A DNA stretch of 64,000 nucleotides from Paraburkholderia phytofirmans PsJN. GTDB taxonomy: Bacteria > Pseudomonadota > Gammaproteobacteria > Burkholderiales > Burkholderiaceae. The notes beneath the pieces were generated by a model. The model did no database searches. It was not told where the DNA came from and saw nothing but the letters and a program-made list of their open reading frames with translations. This document shows positions 18,325 through 27,632 of the stretch, piece by piece (positions within the stretch are counted from its first letter, which is position 1; each line of letters begins with the position of its first letter). A program made the translations under genes and the position numbers. The stretch is from assembly GCF_000020125.1 (NCBI RefSeq), contig NC_010681.1, forward strand, positions 2,790,001 to 2,854,000. Reading direction: 5' to 3'.

Positions 18325-19227
18325 TCAACCCCAGTAGTCAGGGTGCCCATACGTATGCTTGAGAAAATCCAGAAACAATCGCACCCGCAGCGGCAAATGA
18401 CGGCGCTGCGGAAACACCGCGTGAATGCCGATGGGCGGCGCGGCGAATTCGTCGAGCACGCTGACGAGCCGTCCGGCCGCGATGTCCGTGCCGACTTCCC
18501 ACCACGAGCGCCACGCGAGTCCGTAGCCTTCGAGACACCATTCATGCAGCACCGCGCCGTCGGAGCATTCCATCGTGCCGGACACCTTGATCGACACGAC
18601 TTTGTCGCCCTGCTGGAACATCCAGCCACGTTGCTGATTAGCGCTCGCGCCGAGCGCGAGACAGTTGTGATGCGCGAGATCGGCGAGGCTGTGCGGCGCG
18701 CCGCGCCGGCTCAGATACGACGGCGACGCCACGCAGACACGGCGGTTCTCGCCGAGCTTGAGCGACACCAGCGACGAATCCGGCAACTCGCCGAGACGCA
18801 CCGCGCAGTCGAAACCCTCGTTGACCAGATCGACGAGGCGGTCGGACAGGTCGAGCGTGATCGACACGTCCGGATGCGCGACCGTGAACGCCGGCACCAG
18901 CGGCGCGACGTGCCGCCGGCCGAAGCCCGCCGGCGCGGACAGCCGCAAGTGGCCACTCGCCTTGACACCCCCCGCCGACACACTGGCTTCGGCGTTCTGC
19001 ATGTCGTGAATGATGCGCTGGCAATCCTCCAGGAAGGCCGAACCTTCGAAGGTCAGCGTGATCTTGCGCGTGGTGCGCACCAGCAGCTTGACGCCGAGAC
19101 GTTCTTCGAGCGCGTCGATGCGCCGTCCGATGATGGCGGGCGCGACGCCTTCGGCCGAAGCCGCGGCGGACAGGCTGCCTTTGGCCGCGACGGTCACGAA
19201 AGTTTCGATCTGCTTGAAACGGTCCAT
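18325..19227 (-). CDS. LysR-family transcriptional regulator
   Basis: 300 residues. The N-terminal winged helix-turn-helix (MDRFKQIETFVTVAAKGSLSAAA...RRIDALEERLGVKLLVRTTR) is followed by the LysR substrate-binding domain (GHLRLSAPAGFGRRHVAPLVPAF onward). The helix has APAIIGRRIDALE where APSAVSRRIxxLE is typical. It is divergent from the haloacid dehalogenase gene with 151 bases between starts, the usual arrangement of a LysR regulator and its target. Regulation of that gene, and perhaps of aceB behind it, is inference. The inducer cannot be read from the sequence. Confidence 0.93.
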   Translation of the reverse strand: MDRFKQIETFVTVAAKGSLSAAASAEGVAPAIIGRRIDALEERLGVKLLVRTTRKITLTFEGSAFLEDCQRIIHDMQNAEASVSAGGVKASGHLRLSAPAGFGRRHVAPLVPAFTVAHPDVSITLDLSDRLVDLVNEGFDCAVRLGELPDSSLVSLKLGENRRVCVASPSYLSRRGAPHSLADLAHHNCLALGASANQQRGWMFQQGDKVVSIKVSGTMECSDGAVLHEWCLEGYGLAWRSWWEVGTDIAAGRLVSVLDEFAAPPIGIHAVFPQRRHLPLRVRLFLDFLKHTYGHPDYWG

Positions 19228-19378
19228 GAGCGATGGGCGCCGCGTTTAGGCGGGAAAGTGGCCGGTGCGCGTCAGATTAGGTGGATGAAAGTAAAAGATC
19301 AAGTGATGTTTAGGCTCTTTTTTAGCGCCCTGTGTCACTAATACAATCCATCCTGACCTCTGACAGGAGTGCACGGCA

Positions 19379-20194
19379 ATGTCGGCCACAACGACACTCT
19401 CCCCTAAAGCGGTGATTTTCGACGCCTACGGCACGCTTTTCGACGTGCATTCGGTGATCGCTGCCGCAGAGCAAATGTTCCCCGGCCACGGCGACGCACT
19501 CTCGCAGTTGTGGCGGCAAAAACAGATCGAATACACGCAGCTGCGCACGCTCGCCGATTCCGCGGATGCAGCCGGCGCGCACTACCGACCGTTCTGGGAC
19601 ATCACGCTCGACGCGTTGCGCTTCGCCGCAAAAAAACTTCAGCTTTCGCTGGGGCGCGCGGCCGAGAAGCGTCTGATGGACGAATACGCGTGCCTCTCCG
19701 CTTTCCCCGATGCCGTGCCCGCGCTGCGCCAGTTGCGCGAAGCTGCCCCTGACCCGGCAGCGCGCGCGGGTGGCGAATCCGCCCCACGTCCACGCCTCGC
19801 GATTCTCTCGAACGGCAATCCGCAAATGCTCGACATCGCCGTGAAGAGCGCCGGCATGACGCGCCTGTTCGACCGCGTTCTATCCGTCGACACCGTGCGC
19901 GCCTACAAACCCTCGCCCGCCGCTTACGCGCTCGGCACGCAAGCCTTTGACGCGCAGCCGCGCGAGATCGTCTTCGTGTCGTCGAACGGTTGGGACGTGG
20001 CGGGCGCGACGTGGTTCGGCTTCACCACTTTCTGGCTCAACCGGCAAAACGCCCCAGCCGAAGAACTGGGCGTCACGCCGCACGGCGTGGGCGGAGGCAT
20101 GGCCGATCTGCTCGCTTTTCTGAAGAACCCCGCGTCGTCCGGCCGCAGCAGCGGCGCCGGCGGCAGCCGCACGCGCCACAGCCCTGGCGCATGA
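19379..20194 (+). CDS. L-2-haloacid dehalogenase (HAD type II)
   Basis: HAD-superfamily hydrolase that in this family hydrolyses L-2-haloacids to D-2-hydroxyacids (haloacetate to glycolate). 271 residues. Active-site residues are all recognisable: nucleophile D15 and T19 in FDAYGTLFD, R46 in LWRQKQIEY, Ser/Asn in ILSNGNP, Lys and Tyr in YKPSPAAY, and Ser, Asn and Asp in VSSNGWDVAGATW. An Ala/Pro-rich insertion (PDPAARAGGESAP) sits before ILSNG. An AGGAG precedes the ATG. It is divergent from the LysR gene, and aceB begins 83 bases downstream on the same strand. Confidence 0.9.
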   Translation: MSATTTLSPKAVIFDAYGTLFDVHSVIAAAEQMFPGHGDALSQLWRQKQIEYTQLRTLADSADAAGAHYRPFWDITLDALRFAAKKLQLSLGRAAEKRLMDEYACLSAFPDAVPALRQLREAAPDPAARAGGESAPRPRLAILSNGNPQMLDIAVKSAGMTRLFDRVLSVDTVRAYKPSPAAYALGTQAFDAQPREIVFVSSNGWDVAGATWFGFTTFWLNRQNAPAEELGVTPHGVGGGMADLLAFLKNPASSGRSSGAGGSRTRHSPGA

Positions 20195-20277
20195 CGGTTA
20201 CCACCCGCTAACGCGACGCATAGCAAACCGCATTTCAACATTGGCATCTTTGCAATCTGACCGACCAAGGAGAAAAC

Positions 20278-21888
20278 ATGGCAAGCCCGCAGTCCTCGCA
20301 TTCATCGTTGCAGTTGCCGCAGGGCATGGAAATCACGGCTGAAATCAAGCCGGGCTATGACGCGATTCTCTCGCGCGAAGCGCTCGAACTCGTCGCCGCG
20401 CTGCATCGCACGTTCGAGCCGCGCCGCCAGCAGTTGTTGCAGGCGCGCGCGGAACGCACAAAGCGCCTCGATGCCGGCGAGCGTCCGGACTTCCTCGCCG
20501 AAACAAAAAGCGTGCGTGACGGCGACTGGACAATCGCGCCGCTGCCGCAGGACCTGCAATGCCGACGCGTGGAAATCACCGGTCCGGTCGAGCGCAAGAT
20601 GATCATCAACGCGCTGAATTCGGGCGCGGATTCCTACATGACCGACTTCGAAGATTCGAATGCGCCGAGCTGGGATAATCAGATCACCGGCCATATCAAT
20701 CTGAAGGACGCGGTGCGCCGCACGATTTCGCTGGAACAGAACGGCAAGTCGTACACGCTGAACGACAAGGTCGCCACGCTGATCGTGCGCCCGCGCGGCT
20801 GGCATCTGGACGAGAAGCACGTGAAGGTGGACGGCAAGCGCGTGTCGGGCGGCATCTTCGATTTCGCGCTCTTCATGGTGCACAACGCGAAGGAGCTGGT
20901 CGCGCGCGGCTCGGGCCCGTACTTCTATCTGCCGAAGATGGAAAGCCATCTCGAAGCACGTCTTTGGAACGACATTTTCGTGGCCGCGCAGGAAGCCGTC
21001 GGTGTGCCGCGCGGCACGATTCGCGCAACGGTGCTGATCGAGACAATCGTCGCCGCTTTCGAAATGGATGAGATCCTCTACGAGCTGCGCGAACATAGCT
21101 CGGGCCTGAATGCCGGCCGCTGGGACTACATCTTTTCGGCGATCAAGAAGTTCAAGGCCGACCGCGACTTCTGTCTCGCCGACCGCTCGCAGATCACGAT
21201 GACCTCGCCGTTCATGCGCGCCTACGCGCTGCTGTTGCTGAAGACTTGCCATCGCCGCAATGCGCCGGCGATCGGCGGCATGAGCGCGCTGATTCCGATC
21301 AAGAACGATCCGGCGGCGAACGACAAGGCGATGAGCGGCGTGCGCTCGGACAAGGCGCGCGATGCCGGCGACGGCTACGACGGCGGCTGGGTCGCGCATC
21401 CGGGTCTCGTGCCGATCGCAATGGAAGAGTTCGTCAAGGTGCTCGGCGACAAGCCGAACCAGATCGGCAAGCAACGCGACGACGTACTCGTCACGGCCAC
21501 CGACCTGACGGACTTCCGTCCGGAAGCGCCGATCACCGAAGGCGGTCTGCGCAACAACATCAACGTCGGCATTCACTACCTGGGCGCGTGGCTCGCAGGC
21601 AATGGCTGTGTGCCGATTCACAATCTGATGGAAGACGCCGCCACCGCGGAAATCTCGCGCTCGCAGGTGTGGCAGTGGATCCGCTCGCCGAAGGGCAAGC
21701 TCGAAGACGGCCGCAAGGTGACGGCGGAACTGGTGCGCGAGTTATCGGCGCAGGAGCTCGAGAAGGTGAAGCAGGCCGTGGGCGGCGATACCAAGCCGTA
21801 TGAGCGCGCCGCGCAGATCTTCGAAGAGATGTCGACATCGGAGCAGTTCACCGACTTCCTCACGCTGCCGCTGTACGAAGAAATTTGA
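20278..21888 (+). CDS. aceB: Malate synthase A
   Basis: Condenses glyoxylate and acetyl-CoA to malate, the second glyoxylate-shunt step. 536 residues, the length of the A isoform (G would be ~720). Seen: VEITGPVERKMIINALNSGA, FEDSNAPSWDN, PRGWHLDEKH, the signature REHSSGLNAGRWDYIFS, and the NVGIHYLGAWLAGNGCVPI C-terminal region. ATG 20278 has an ideal AAGGAG upstream. It could be transcribed with the dehalogenase gene in front of it or from its own promoter in the 83-base gap. A strong terminator follows. Confidence 0.98.
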   Translation: MASPQSSHSSLQLPQGMEITAEIKPGYDAILSREALELVAALHRTFEPRRQQLLQARAERTKRLDAGERPDFLAETKSVRDGDWTIAPLPQDLQCRRVEITGPVERKMIINALNSGADSYMTDFEDSNAPSWDNQITGHINLKDAVRRTISLEQNGKSYTLNDKVATLIVRPRGWHLDEKHVKVDGKRVSGGIFDFALFMVHNAKELVARGSGPYFYLPKMESHLEARLWNDIFVAAQEAVGVPRGTIRATVLIETIVAAFEMDEILYELREHSSGLNAGRWDYIFSAIKKFKADRDFCLADRSQITMTSPFMRAYALLLLKTCHRRNAPAIGGMSALIPIKNDPAANDKAMSGVRSDKARDAGDGYDGGWVAHPGLVPIAMEEFVKVLGDKPNQIGKQRDDVLVTATDLTDFRPEAPITEGGLRNNINVGIHYLGAWLAGNGCVPIHNLMEDAATAEISRSQVWQWIRSPKGKLEDGRKVTAELVRELSAQELEKVKQAVGGDTKPYERAAQIFEEMSTSEQFTDFLTLPLYEEI

Positions 21889-22004
21889 GGCTGGCGTCAG
21901 GCCTCGTGGATGCATGAGTTACGGACGACGCAGTAACAAGCCCGCTTTCGCGCGTCTTTAGCACGCGGCGTGAAGTGGCTTGAGTCGCAAGGCTGACCGA
22001 CCGG

Positions 22005-22042
22005 ACGGCCCGACAGGCGTATGCCTGCCGGGCCGTTTTTTT
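22005..22042 (+). terminator. Terminator after aceB
   Basis: ACGGCCCGACAGGC and GCCTGCCGGGCCGT form a long stem with a GTAT loop, ending in seven T. It sits between the convergent aceB and GGCT-like genes. Confidence 0.9.
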
Positions 22043-22062
22043 GCGCGCGTCGCGCGTTTTAG

Positions 22063-22464
22063 TCAGCGCGTGCTGCGGTACTCGATCCAGTCGCCCGATT
22101 TGATTTCGGGCAAGCCCTTCACCACATTCGGCGCAACCGGATAAAAGCGGCAGTTCACGACGTTGCCGTCGACTTTCACCATCACTTCGCGCGCGAGGAA
22201 ACGATCCTCGACGCCCGGATAGACCGCCTCGATTTCGTCGAGCACGGCGACCAGTTCGTCGTCGATCTCGTAGACGTCGCCGATCACGTCGACGCCGGCT
22301 TCGTCGACCACGAGGCCCGGATACGAGCCGAAGTCGAACAGGTGGCCACGGACCGTGGCCGTGCCGAGCAGATTGGGCGCGGCGATCTCGTTGCGCGCCG
22401 CGGCGTGGCGGATGTCGTTCACTTCGCCGGCCCGCAATGTGCCGTATACAAAGACGGTCTGCAT
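22063..22464 (-). CDS. Gamma-glutamylcyclotransferase-like protein (AIG2/YtfP fold)
   Basis: 133 residues beginning MQTVFVYGTLRAGEVN, the substrate-loop signature of the GGCT/AIG2 fold, then HLFDFGSYPGLV and a DELVAVLDEIEAVYP segment with a candidate catalytic Glu. Family members act on gamma-glutamyl peptides or amines; the substrate here is unknown. CAAGGAG precedes the ATG on the minus strand. It lies 94 bases downstream of rraA on the same strand, so the two may be co-transcribed. Confidence 0.88.
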   Translation of the reverse strand: MQTVFVYGTLRAGEVNDIRHAAARNEIAAPNLLGTATVRGHLFDFGSYPGLVVDEAGVDVIGDVYEIDDELVAVLDEIEAVYPGVEDRFLAREVMVKVDGNVVNCRFYPVAPNVVKGLPEIKSGDWIEYRSTR

Positions 22465-22558
22465 CGTCGTTTGCTCTCCTTGAATCAGGGTTTGGGTGGA
22501 GGTGTTGCTGGGTCTGTTTCTGGGTCTGTTCGAGTTCGAGTCGCCGCAGCGGTTCAGT

Positions 22559-23053
22559 TCAGTTGAGCGCCGCGCTTGCCACGAGCACGCCGTCGATATC
22601 CGCGTAGACCCATTCGCCAGGACGCACCAGCGCACCGGGCAAGTGCACCGCCACGTCGCGCTCGCCGGTGCCGAGCTTCTGGCCGCGCCGCGGCGAGGTG
22701 GTCAACGCCGCAATGCCGACGTTCACCTCGTTGAGTTCGAGCGCATCGCGCACGCAGCCGTTCAGCACGATGCCCGCCCAGCCGTTCTGTTCCGCAAGCT
22801 GCGCGAGGTTGCCGCCGACCAGCGCGCAACGCAGGCTGCCGCCGCCGTCGATCACCAGCACACGGCCCGCGCCCTTCTCCTCGAGCGTGGCCCGCACGAG
22901 CGCATTGTCTTCGAAGACCTTCAGCGTCACCGCCTCCCCGCTGAAACACTCGGCGCGGCTGAACAGGTGGAAGACCGGTTCGAGCACGCGCAACGTGCCC
23001 AGCGCCAGTTGATCCTCGTGCGCGTCGCACAAGTCGGCTGTGGCAAAGCTCAT
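22559..23053 (-). CDS. rraA: RraA family protein (HMG/OMG aldolase fold)
   Basis: 164 residues: [13 protein letters not shown] at the N-terminus, [22 protein letters not shown], and [24 protein letters not shown], matching the RraA fold. E. coli RraA inhibits RNase E, while many homologues are 4-hydroxy-4-methyl-2-oxoglutarate/oxaloacetate lyases. The G-G-N-L and R-D metal-site residues of the aldolase are present, so either role is possible. GGAGAA precedes the ATG. It is divergent from an AraC regulator (169 bases apart). Confidence 0.9.
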   Translation of the reverse strand: MSFATADLCDAHEDQLALGTLRVLEPVFHLFSRAECFSGEAVTLKVFEDNALVRATLEEKGAGRVLVIDGGGSLRCALVGGNLAQLAEQNGWAGIVLNGCVRDALELNEVNVGIAALTTSPRRGQKLGTGERDVAVHLPGALVRPGEWVYADIDGVLVASAALN

Positions 23054-23222
23054 GGCGTTCTCCTCGGGTCCAGTAGTCGGGACATTATGCAACGCCCTGT
23101 CCCTTGCAACACCTACAATGAGAAGCCCGCGGCGGTTTGCCCGCCCGCACGGGGTTTTGCCTTGCGGCGTTTTCGGCGCACTTTTGGGAGCCCGCGTTCC
23201 GTTATCGGGATCGACTTTCACC

Positions 23223-24122
23223 ATGACTTCGTCCACCGATTCAAATCTGTCGAGCCTCGTGCGCTTCGCCGATATTCCGCCCGAGTTCCAGCCGAACGAC
23301 ACGCATCCGATCCGTGTACGCTCGCGGCAAATGCCGTCGGGCTGGCGCATCGCGCGTCACACGCATGCGTGGGCGCAGGTGGCTTACGCGTCGCGCGGCG
23401 TACTGCGGGTCGCGACCACCGGCACGACGTGGATGGTGCCGCCCTCGCGGGCGATCTGGGTGCCGCCGCACGTGACGCACGAAGTGGTCGCCGTCGAAGA
23501 CGCGTTCCTGCGCACGCTTTACATCACCGAAAGCACCGTGCCGGCCGGCCTCGATACGCCACGCGTGGTCGAAGTCTCGGATTTGCTGCGCGAAGTGATT
23601 GCCGCGCTCGACACGCCCGGCATCTCGGCTACGCGCGAGCAGTTGCTGGGCGCCCTCGCACTCGACGAACTGACTCGCTCGGAGCCGCTGCCGCTGTCGG
23701 TGCCGATGCCTAACGAAAAGCGTCTGCGCGCGCTGTGCGAAGCGGTGATCGCGGACCCGACGCATGGCGAGTCGCTCGAACAATGGGCGTCCAGTGTGGG
23801 CGCGAGCACGCGCACGATTGCGCGGCTGTTTCGTCAGGAATTGGGCGTGAGTTTTTCGCAATGGCGCCAGCAGGCGATTCTGGCGCGCGCTATTCCGCTA
23901 TTGAGCCAGGGACGGCCGCTTTCGCATGTCGCCTTGGAACTGGGCTATCAAAGTCAGAGCGCTTTCTCCGCGATGTTCCGCCGTGCCTTCGGTGAAAGTC
24001 CGCGCGCGTTCATCGAGCGTGGCTCGGAACATCGGCCGGGGCATGGCGAGCACGGCGATACGGAACTGGACGACGAAACTGCGCGGGATCGCGCGGATGC
24101 GCAGAGCGATAGTGGGCGTTGA
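23223..24122 (+). CDS. AraC-family transcriptional regulator
   Basis: 299 residues. An N-terminal cupin domain ([22 protein letters not shown] ... [10 protein letters not shown]) and a C-terminal pair of helix-turn-helix motifs ([27 protein letters not shown] and [31 protein letters not shown]) give the AraC/XylS layout, close to the NimR/YeaM subgroup by the [10 protein letters not shown] pattern. The last ~30 residues are acidic and polar and probably disordered. ATG 23223 is preferred over the longer frame from 23040. The divergent rraA is a possible target. Confidence 0.92.
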   Translation: MTSSTDSNLSSLVRFADIPPEFQPNDTHPIRVRSRQMPSGWRIARHTHAWAQVAYASRGVLRVATTGTTWMVPPSRAIWVPPHVTHEVVAVEDAFLRTLYITESTVPAGLDTPRVVEVSDLLREVIAALDTPGISATREQLLGALALDELTRSEPLPLSVPMPNEKRLRALCEAVIADPTHGESLEQWASSVGASTRTIARLFRQELGVSFSQWRQQAILARAIPLLSQGRPLSHVALELGYQSQSAFSAMFRRAFGESPRAFIERGSEHRPGHGEHGDTELDDETARDRADAQSDSGR

Positions 24123-24298
24123 GTGAGCGTGGAAAACTGCGGCGTCAAGCGCGCGCTTCAGACGCGGCCCGCCCAGTTCGGCGCCGCAAACACTGCGGGT
24201 GAATCACCAGCGCCTCAGACCCCGCCGGTCAAACTCGACGCATCAAAACCAGCGTGCCGAACACCCGCGCGGCAGACTTCGCGTGTGTTCGGCACGCC

Positions 24299-24763
24299 TT
24301 AAACCCGCCGCGCCAAATGGCGAATCGCACCGAGTTGCGCAAGACGCGGCCCTGCCAGCTTGTAGCCTTTGCGCTGATAGAGCCGAGCCGCAGGGTTGTC
24401 GACGAACACGCGCAATTGCAACTCCCGCAAGCCGCGCTCACGCGCCCACTGATGCGAGACATCGAGCAGATACGTGCCGGCGCCGAGCCGACGATGGCCT
24501 TCGGCAATCTGCACGTCGCGGATATGCAGCGAATCGCCCTCTTGCGTGATGCGCAACACGCCGATCGGCGTGCCGTCCATTTCGAGAATGAAATTCTCCG
24601 ACTCGCGCCAGCTGCCGAGAAACAGATCGCCACGCCAGACGAGATGATGGCGGCGGTAGTAACCGCCCATGTTGTTGCGAGTCAGCGCCTCGGCGAACTC
24701 GAAATCGTCCATGCTGGCTTTGCGCAGATGAAACGGCAACGGAGCTTCGGTGGGATCGAACAT
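24299..24763 (-). CDS. GNAT-family N-acetyltransferase
   Basis: 154 residues with a GNAT core: MDDFEFAEALTRNNM, IRDVQIAEGHRRLGAGTYLLD (acetyl-CoA loop RRLGAG), LQLRVFVDNPAARLYQRKGY, and a short basic C-terminus. The substrate cannot be deduced. ATG 24763 has no strong Shine-Dalgarno; the frame is open for 19 more codons upstream without conserved sequence. It converges with the AraC gene and lies just downstream of the tRNA cluster terminator. Confidence 0.88.
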   Translation of the reverse strand: MFDPTEAPLPFHLRKASMDDFEFAEALTRNNMGGYYRRHHLVWRGDLFLGSWRESENFILEMDGTPIGVLRITQEGDSLHIRDVQIAEGHRRLGAGTYLLDVSHQWARERGLRELQLRVFVDNPAARLYQRKGYKLAGPRLAQLGAIRHLARRV

Positions 24764-24865
24764 GGCGGGGCGACAAGGGAGAGTCGGGTCAACGGTAAAA
24801 CAGGCCGCGCGCGCTGGCAATGGCTGTTTGTCCCGAGCATACCCAGGCGCGCTGGACAGTGGAAT

Positions 24866-24897
24866 AAAAAAAGCCCACTTCTTTCGAAGTGGGCTTT
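24866..24897 (-). terminator. Terminator of the tRNA cluster
   Basis: On the minus strand AAAGCCCACTTC and GAAGTGGGCTTT form a perfect stem with a 4-base loop, ending in a run of seven T. It lies 8 bases downstream of the last tRNA-Asp. Confidence 0.9.
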
Positions 24898-24905
24898 CTC
24901 AAATC

Positions 24906-24982
24906 TGGCGGAGCGGACGGGACTCGAACCCGCGACCCCCGGCGTGACAGGCCGGTATTCTAACCAACTGAACTACCGCTCC
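24906..24982 (-). tRNA. tRNA-Asp(GTC), copy 1
   Basis: 77 bases including encoded CCA. The acceptor stem is GGAGCGG/CCGCTCC, the anticodon loop carries GTC (CCTGTCACG), and the T loop is GGTTCGAGTCC. It appears identical to the copy at 25214-25290. Confidence 0.97.
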
Positions 24983-25076
24983 AGATTTTTTTGCACCGCG
25001 GCTGATGAGACCGGCTCATTCACCACTGCGTTACCGCTGCACCGTTCAAACTTCCAACCGAACGACGCCGATGTGC

Positions 25077-25152
25077 TGGCGTCCCCTAGGGGATTCGAAC
25101 CCCTGTACTCACCGTGAAAGGGTGATGTCCTAGGCCTCTAGACGAAGGGGAC
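25077..25152 (-). tRNA. tRNA-Glu(TTC), copy 1
   Basis: 76 bases including CCA. The 5' end is GTCCCCTTCGTCTAGAGG, the anticodon loop carries TTC (CCTTTCACGG), and the T loop is GGTTCGAATCC. It appears identical to the copy at 25388-25463. Confidence 0.97.
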
Positions 25153-25176
25153 AACGTACTGCTTACACCTTTAATG

Positions 25177-25210
25177 AAAAAGCCCGTTCAAGTTCGTATG
25201 AACGGGCTTT
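25177..25210 (-). terminator. Hairpin between the two Glu-Asp tRNA pairs
   Basis: AAAGCCCGTTCA and TGAACGGGCTTT form a 12-base-pair stem with an 8-base loop; on the minus strand it ends in a short T-run. It lies 3 bases downstream of the upstream tRNA-Asp, so it could end or attenuate transcription between the pairs. Confidence 0.8.
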
Positions 25211-25213
25211 GTC

Positions 25214-25290
25214 TGGCGGAGCGGACGGGACTCGAACCCGCGACCCCCGGCGTGACAGGCCGGTATTCTAACCAACTGAACTACCGCTCC
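25214..25290 (-). tRNA. tRNA-Asp(GTC), copy 2
   Basis: 77 bases including CCA, with the same sequence as the other tRNA-Asp as far as can be read; anticodon GTC. Confidence 0.97.
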
Positions 25291-25387
25291 AGTTTGCCTA
25301 TCAATGACTTGCGAGCGTTGGTTTTCTCTCTGCAAGCTGCGCTGCTTACCACTCGAATAAATCGAACACTAAAGCGACGCTGATGTT

Positions 25388-25463
25388 TGGCGTCCCCTAG
25401 GGGATTCGAACCCCTGTACTCACCGTGAAAGGGTGATGTCCTAGGCCTCTAGACGAAGGGGAC
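25388..25463 (-). tRNA. tRNA-Glu(TTC), copy 2
   Basis: 76 bases including CCA, with the same sequence as the other tRNA-Glu as far as can be read; anticodon TTC. Confidence 0.97.
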
Positions 25464-25618
25464 ATAATCTTTTCAGATTTGTCTTTATCTTGCCGCTAAC
25501 TCACGCTAACTTCTTTTTCGCCAGCAGCAAAGACCGATATTCTAACTACGTTACCGCTGTTTGTGAAGTCTTTTTTGCTACAAGTTCCAGACTTCGGAAC
25601 AACTTCACTCTGCTCTGA

Positions 25619-25694
<76 letters not shown>

Positions 25695-25816
25695 CTTGCA
25701 GAACAGAAACGAGATTCTAGAGGCCAATTTGCGCTTTGTAAATACCCTTTGAGCAATTGCATGCGACTTTTTTCAGAAGCCGCATGCAATCCCGCTCAAG
25801 GCACGCGCGAACGCGC

Positions 25817-27226
25817 TCAGACCAGCGCTTTTTCGATACGGCCCACGACGACATCACGCCCGAACAGCATCAGCACGCTGTCGATGGACGGCGTATGAGT
25901 AGTGCCCGCCACCAGCAGACGCACCGGCATGGCCAGTTGCGGCATCTTGAGCTTGTGCGCGCCGAGCGTCGCCTTCAAGGCGGCGGCGATGGCTTCCTTG
26001 GTCCACTCCACGGTCTTGAGCGCGGCGGCCAGATCGGCGAGCGCCGGGCGCACCACGTCGGTCACGTGCTGCGCGAGGGACTCGGCATCCGGCGCGGGCG
26101 TGCGATAGAACATCGCGGCGTTCTCGGCGATTTCCTTCACCGTCGACGCGCGGTCCTTCAGCAAGCCCACCACCGCCGCCAGATCGGCGCCTTGGGCGAG
26201 TGCGGCTTCGTCGATGCCCAGTTCGGCGAAGAACGGCTTGGCCAGTTCTGCGAGACGTGCGTTATCCGCTTCCTTGATGTAGTGCGCGTTCAGCCAGGCC
26301 AGCTTGTCGTGGTCGTATTGGGCTGGGGACTTGCCCAGATGCTCCAGATCGAACCATTCCACAAACTGTTCGCGCGAAAAGATTTCCGCGTCGCCATGCG
26401 ACCAGCCGAGGCGCGCCAGATAGTTGACCACCGCCTCCGGCAGGAAACCGGCGTCGCGATAACCCACCACGCTCATCGCGCCGTGGCGCTTGCTCATCTT
26501 CTCGCCCTGCTCGTTCAGCACGGTCGGCAAATGCGCGTAGACCGGCGGCTCGCCGCCGAGCGCGCGCAGAATGTTGATCTGCCGCGGCGTGTTGTTGACG
26601 TGATCGTCGCCGCGAATCACGTGCGTGATGCGCATGTCCAGATCGTCCACCACCACGCAGAAGTTGTAGGTCGGCGTGCCGTCCGGACGCGCGATCACGA
26701 GGTCGTCGAGCTCTTCGTTCGAGATCTCGATGCGGCCCTTCACGGCGTCGTCCCACGCCACTACACCCGTCAGCGGGTTACGGAAGCGCAGCACCGGCTG
26801 CACGCCAGCCGGCGGCTCCGGCAGAACCTTGCCCGGCTCCGGACGCCACGTGCCGTCATAACGCGGCTTTTCGCCGGCTTCGCGCTGACGCTCGCGCAGC
26901 GCGTCGAGTTCTTCCGTCGACATGTAGCACGGGTACACGAGCCCCGCGTCCTGCATCTGTTTGAGCACTTCGCGGTAACGGTCCATGCGCTGCATCTGGT
27001 AGAACGGGCCTTCGTCGAAATCGAGGCCGAGCCACGCCATGCCTTCGAGAATGGCGTCGACGGATTCGCTGGTGGAGCGCTCCACGTCGGTGTCCTCGAT
27101 CCGCAGCACGAAGGTCCCTTTCATCTTGCGCGCGAACGCCCACGGATAAAGCGCGGAGCGAATGTTGCCGAGGTGGATGAAGCCGGTGGGACTCGGTGCG
27201 AAACGGGTACGAACGGAGGTGGTCAT
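25817..27226 (-). CDS. gltX: Glutamyl-tRNA synthetase
   Basis: Class I synthetase charging tRNA-Glu. 469 residues: [20 protein letters not shown] with the HIGH-type HLGN, Rossmann fold with [11 protein letters not shown], the [26 protein letters not shown] core, KMSKS-type [11 protein letters not shown], and a helical anticodon-binding C-terminus. It lacks the Cys-x-Cys zinc site of the E. coli enzyme, as many proteobacterial GltX do. Downstream on the same strand are two genes for its own substrate, tRNA-Glu. A TATAAT -10 candidate lies at 27356-27361 on the minus strand. Confidence 0.97.
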   Translation of the reverse strand: MTTSVRTRFAPSPTGFIHLGNIRSALYPWAFARKMKGTFVLRIEDTDVERSTSESVDAILEGMAWLGLDFDEGPFYQMQRMDRYREVLKQMQDAGLVYPCYMSTEELDALRERQREAGEKPRYDGTWRPEPGKVLPEPPAGVQPVLRFRNPLTGVVAWDDAVKGRIEISNEELDDLVIARPDGTPTYNFCVVVDDLDMRITHVIRGDDHVNNTPRQINILRALGGEPPVYAHLPTVLNEQGEKMSKRHGAMSVVGYRDAGFLPEAVVNYLARLGWSHGDAEIFSREQFVEWFDLEHLGKSPAQYDHDKLAWLNAHYIKEADNARLAELAKPFFAELGIDEAALAQGADLAAVVGLLKDRASTVKEIAENAAMFYRTPAPDAESLAQHVTDVVRPALADLAAALKTVEWTKEAIAAALKATLGAHKLKMPQLAMPVRLLVAGTTHTPSIDSVLMLFGRDVVVGRIEKALV

Positions 27227-27632
27227 TAGCGGTTACTCGGAAGACAGGCGCCGGCGCTCGGGGCGGACATCACCCGCAAAGCGCGGCAGCGGAGCGCGCC
27301 CATTCGGCAAAACAGCGCCGTGCATGGGCACGAAGGAAATAAATGCGAGAGGCGAATTATACCTTCGGGAAGCGTCTTACCTGCCCTCGTCCGAACGGCC
27401 AGGTGCCGCGTGAGTGCGGCGCCGAACAGCGTCCGTGCGCTTCCTCTGCAACGTTTCATTACCGCGCCGCCGCGCGCGCGGAGCTTTGCATTATGATGTG
27501 CGCGCGCTGCGGCCGGAGATAGATCCACAGCGCATGGAATCGCCGCCGGCGATGCCGTCCGTCTGACTATCCGCCTGATCGCGGCCACCAGCGACGCCGA
27601 CTGCGTTGCTCGCGCCGTTGCTGGAGAACTCG
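27227..27632. promoter_or_regulatory. Divergent region between gltX and the patatin gene
   Basis: 406 bases with no supported gene. TATAAT on the minus strand (27356-27361) is a likely -10 for gltX, with a poor -35. TATGAT at 27492-27497 on the plus strand could serve the patatin gene. GGAG at 27623-27626 is the patatin Shine-Dalgarno. Confidence 0.45.
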
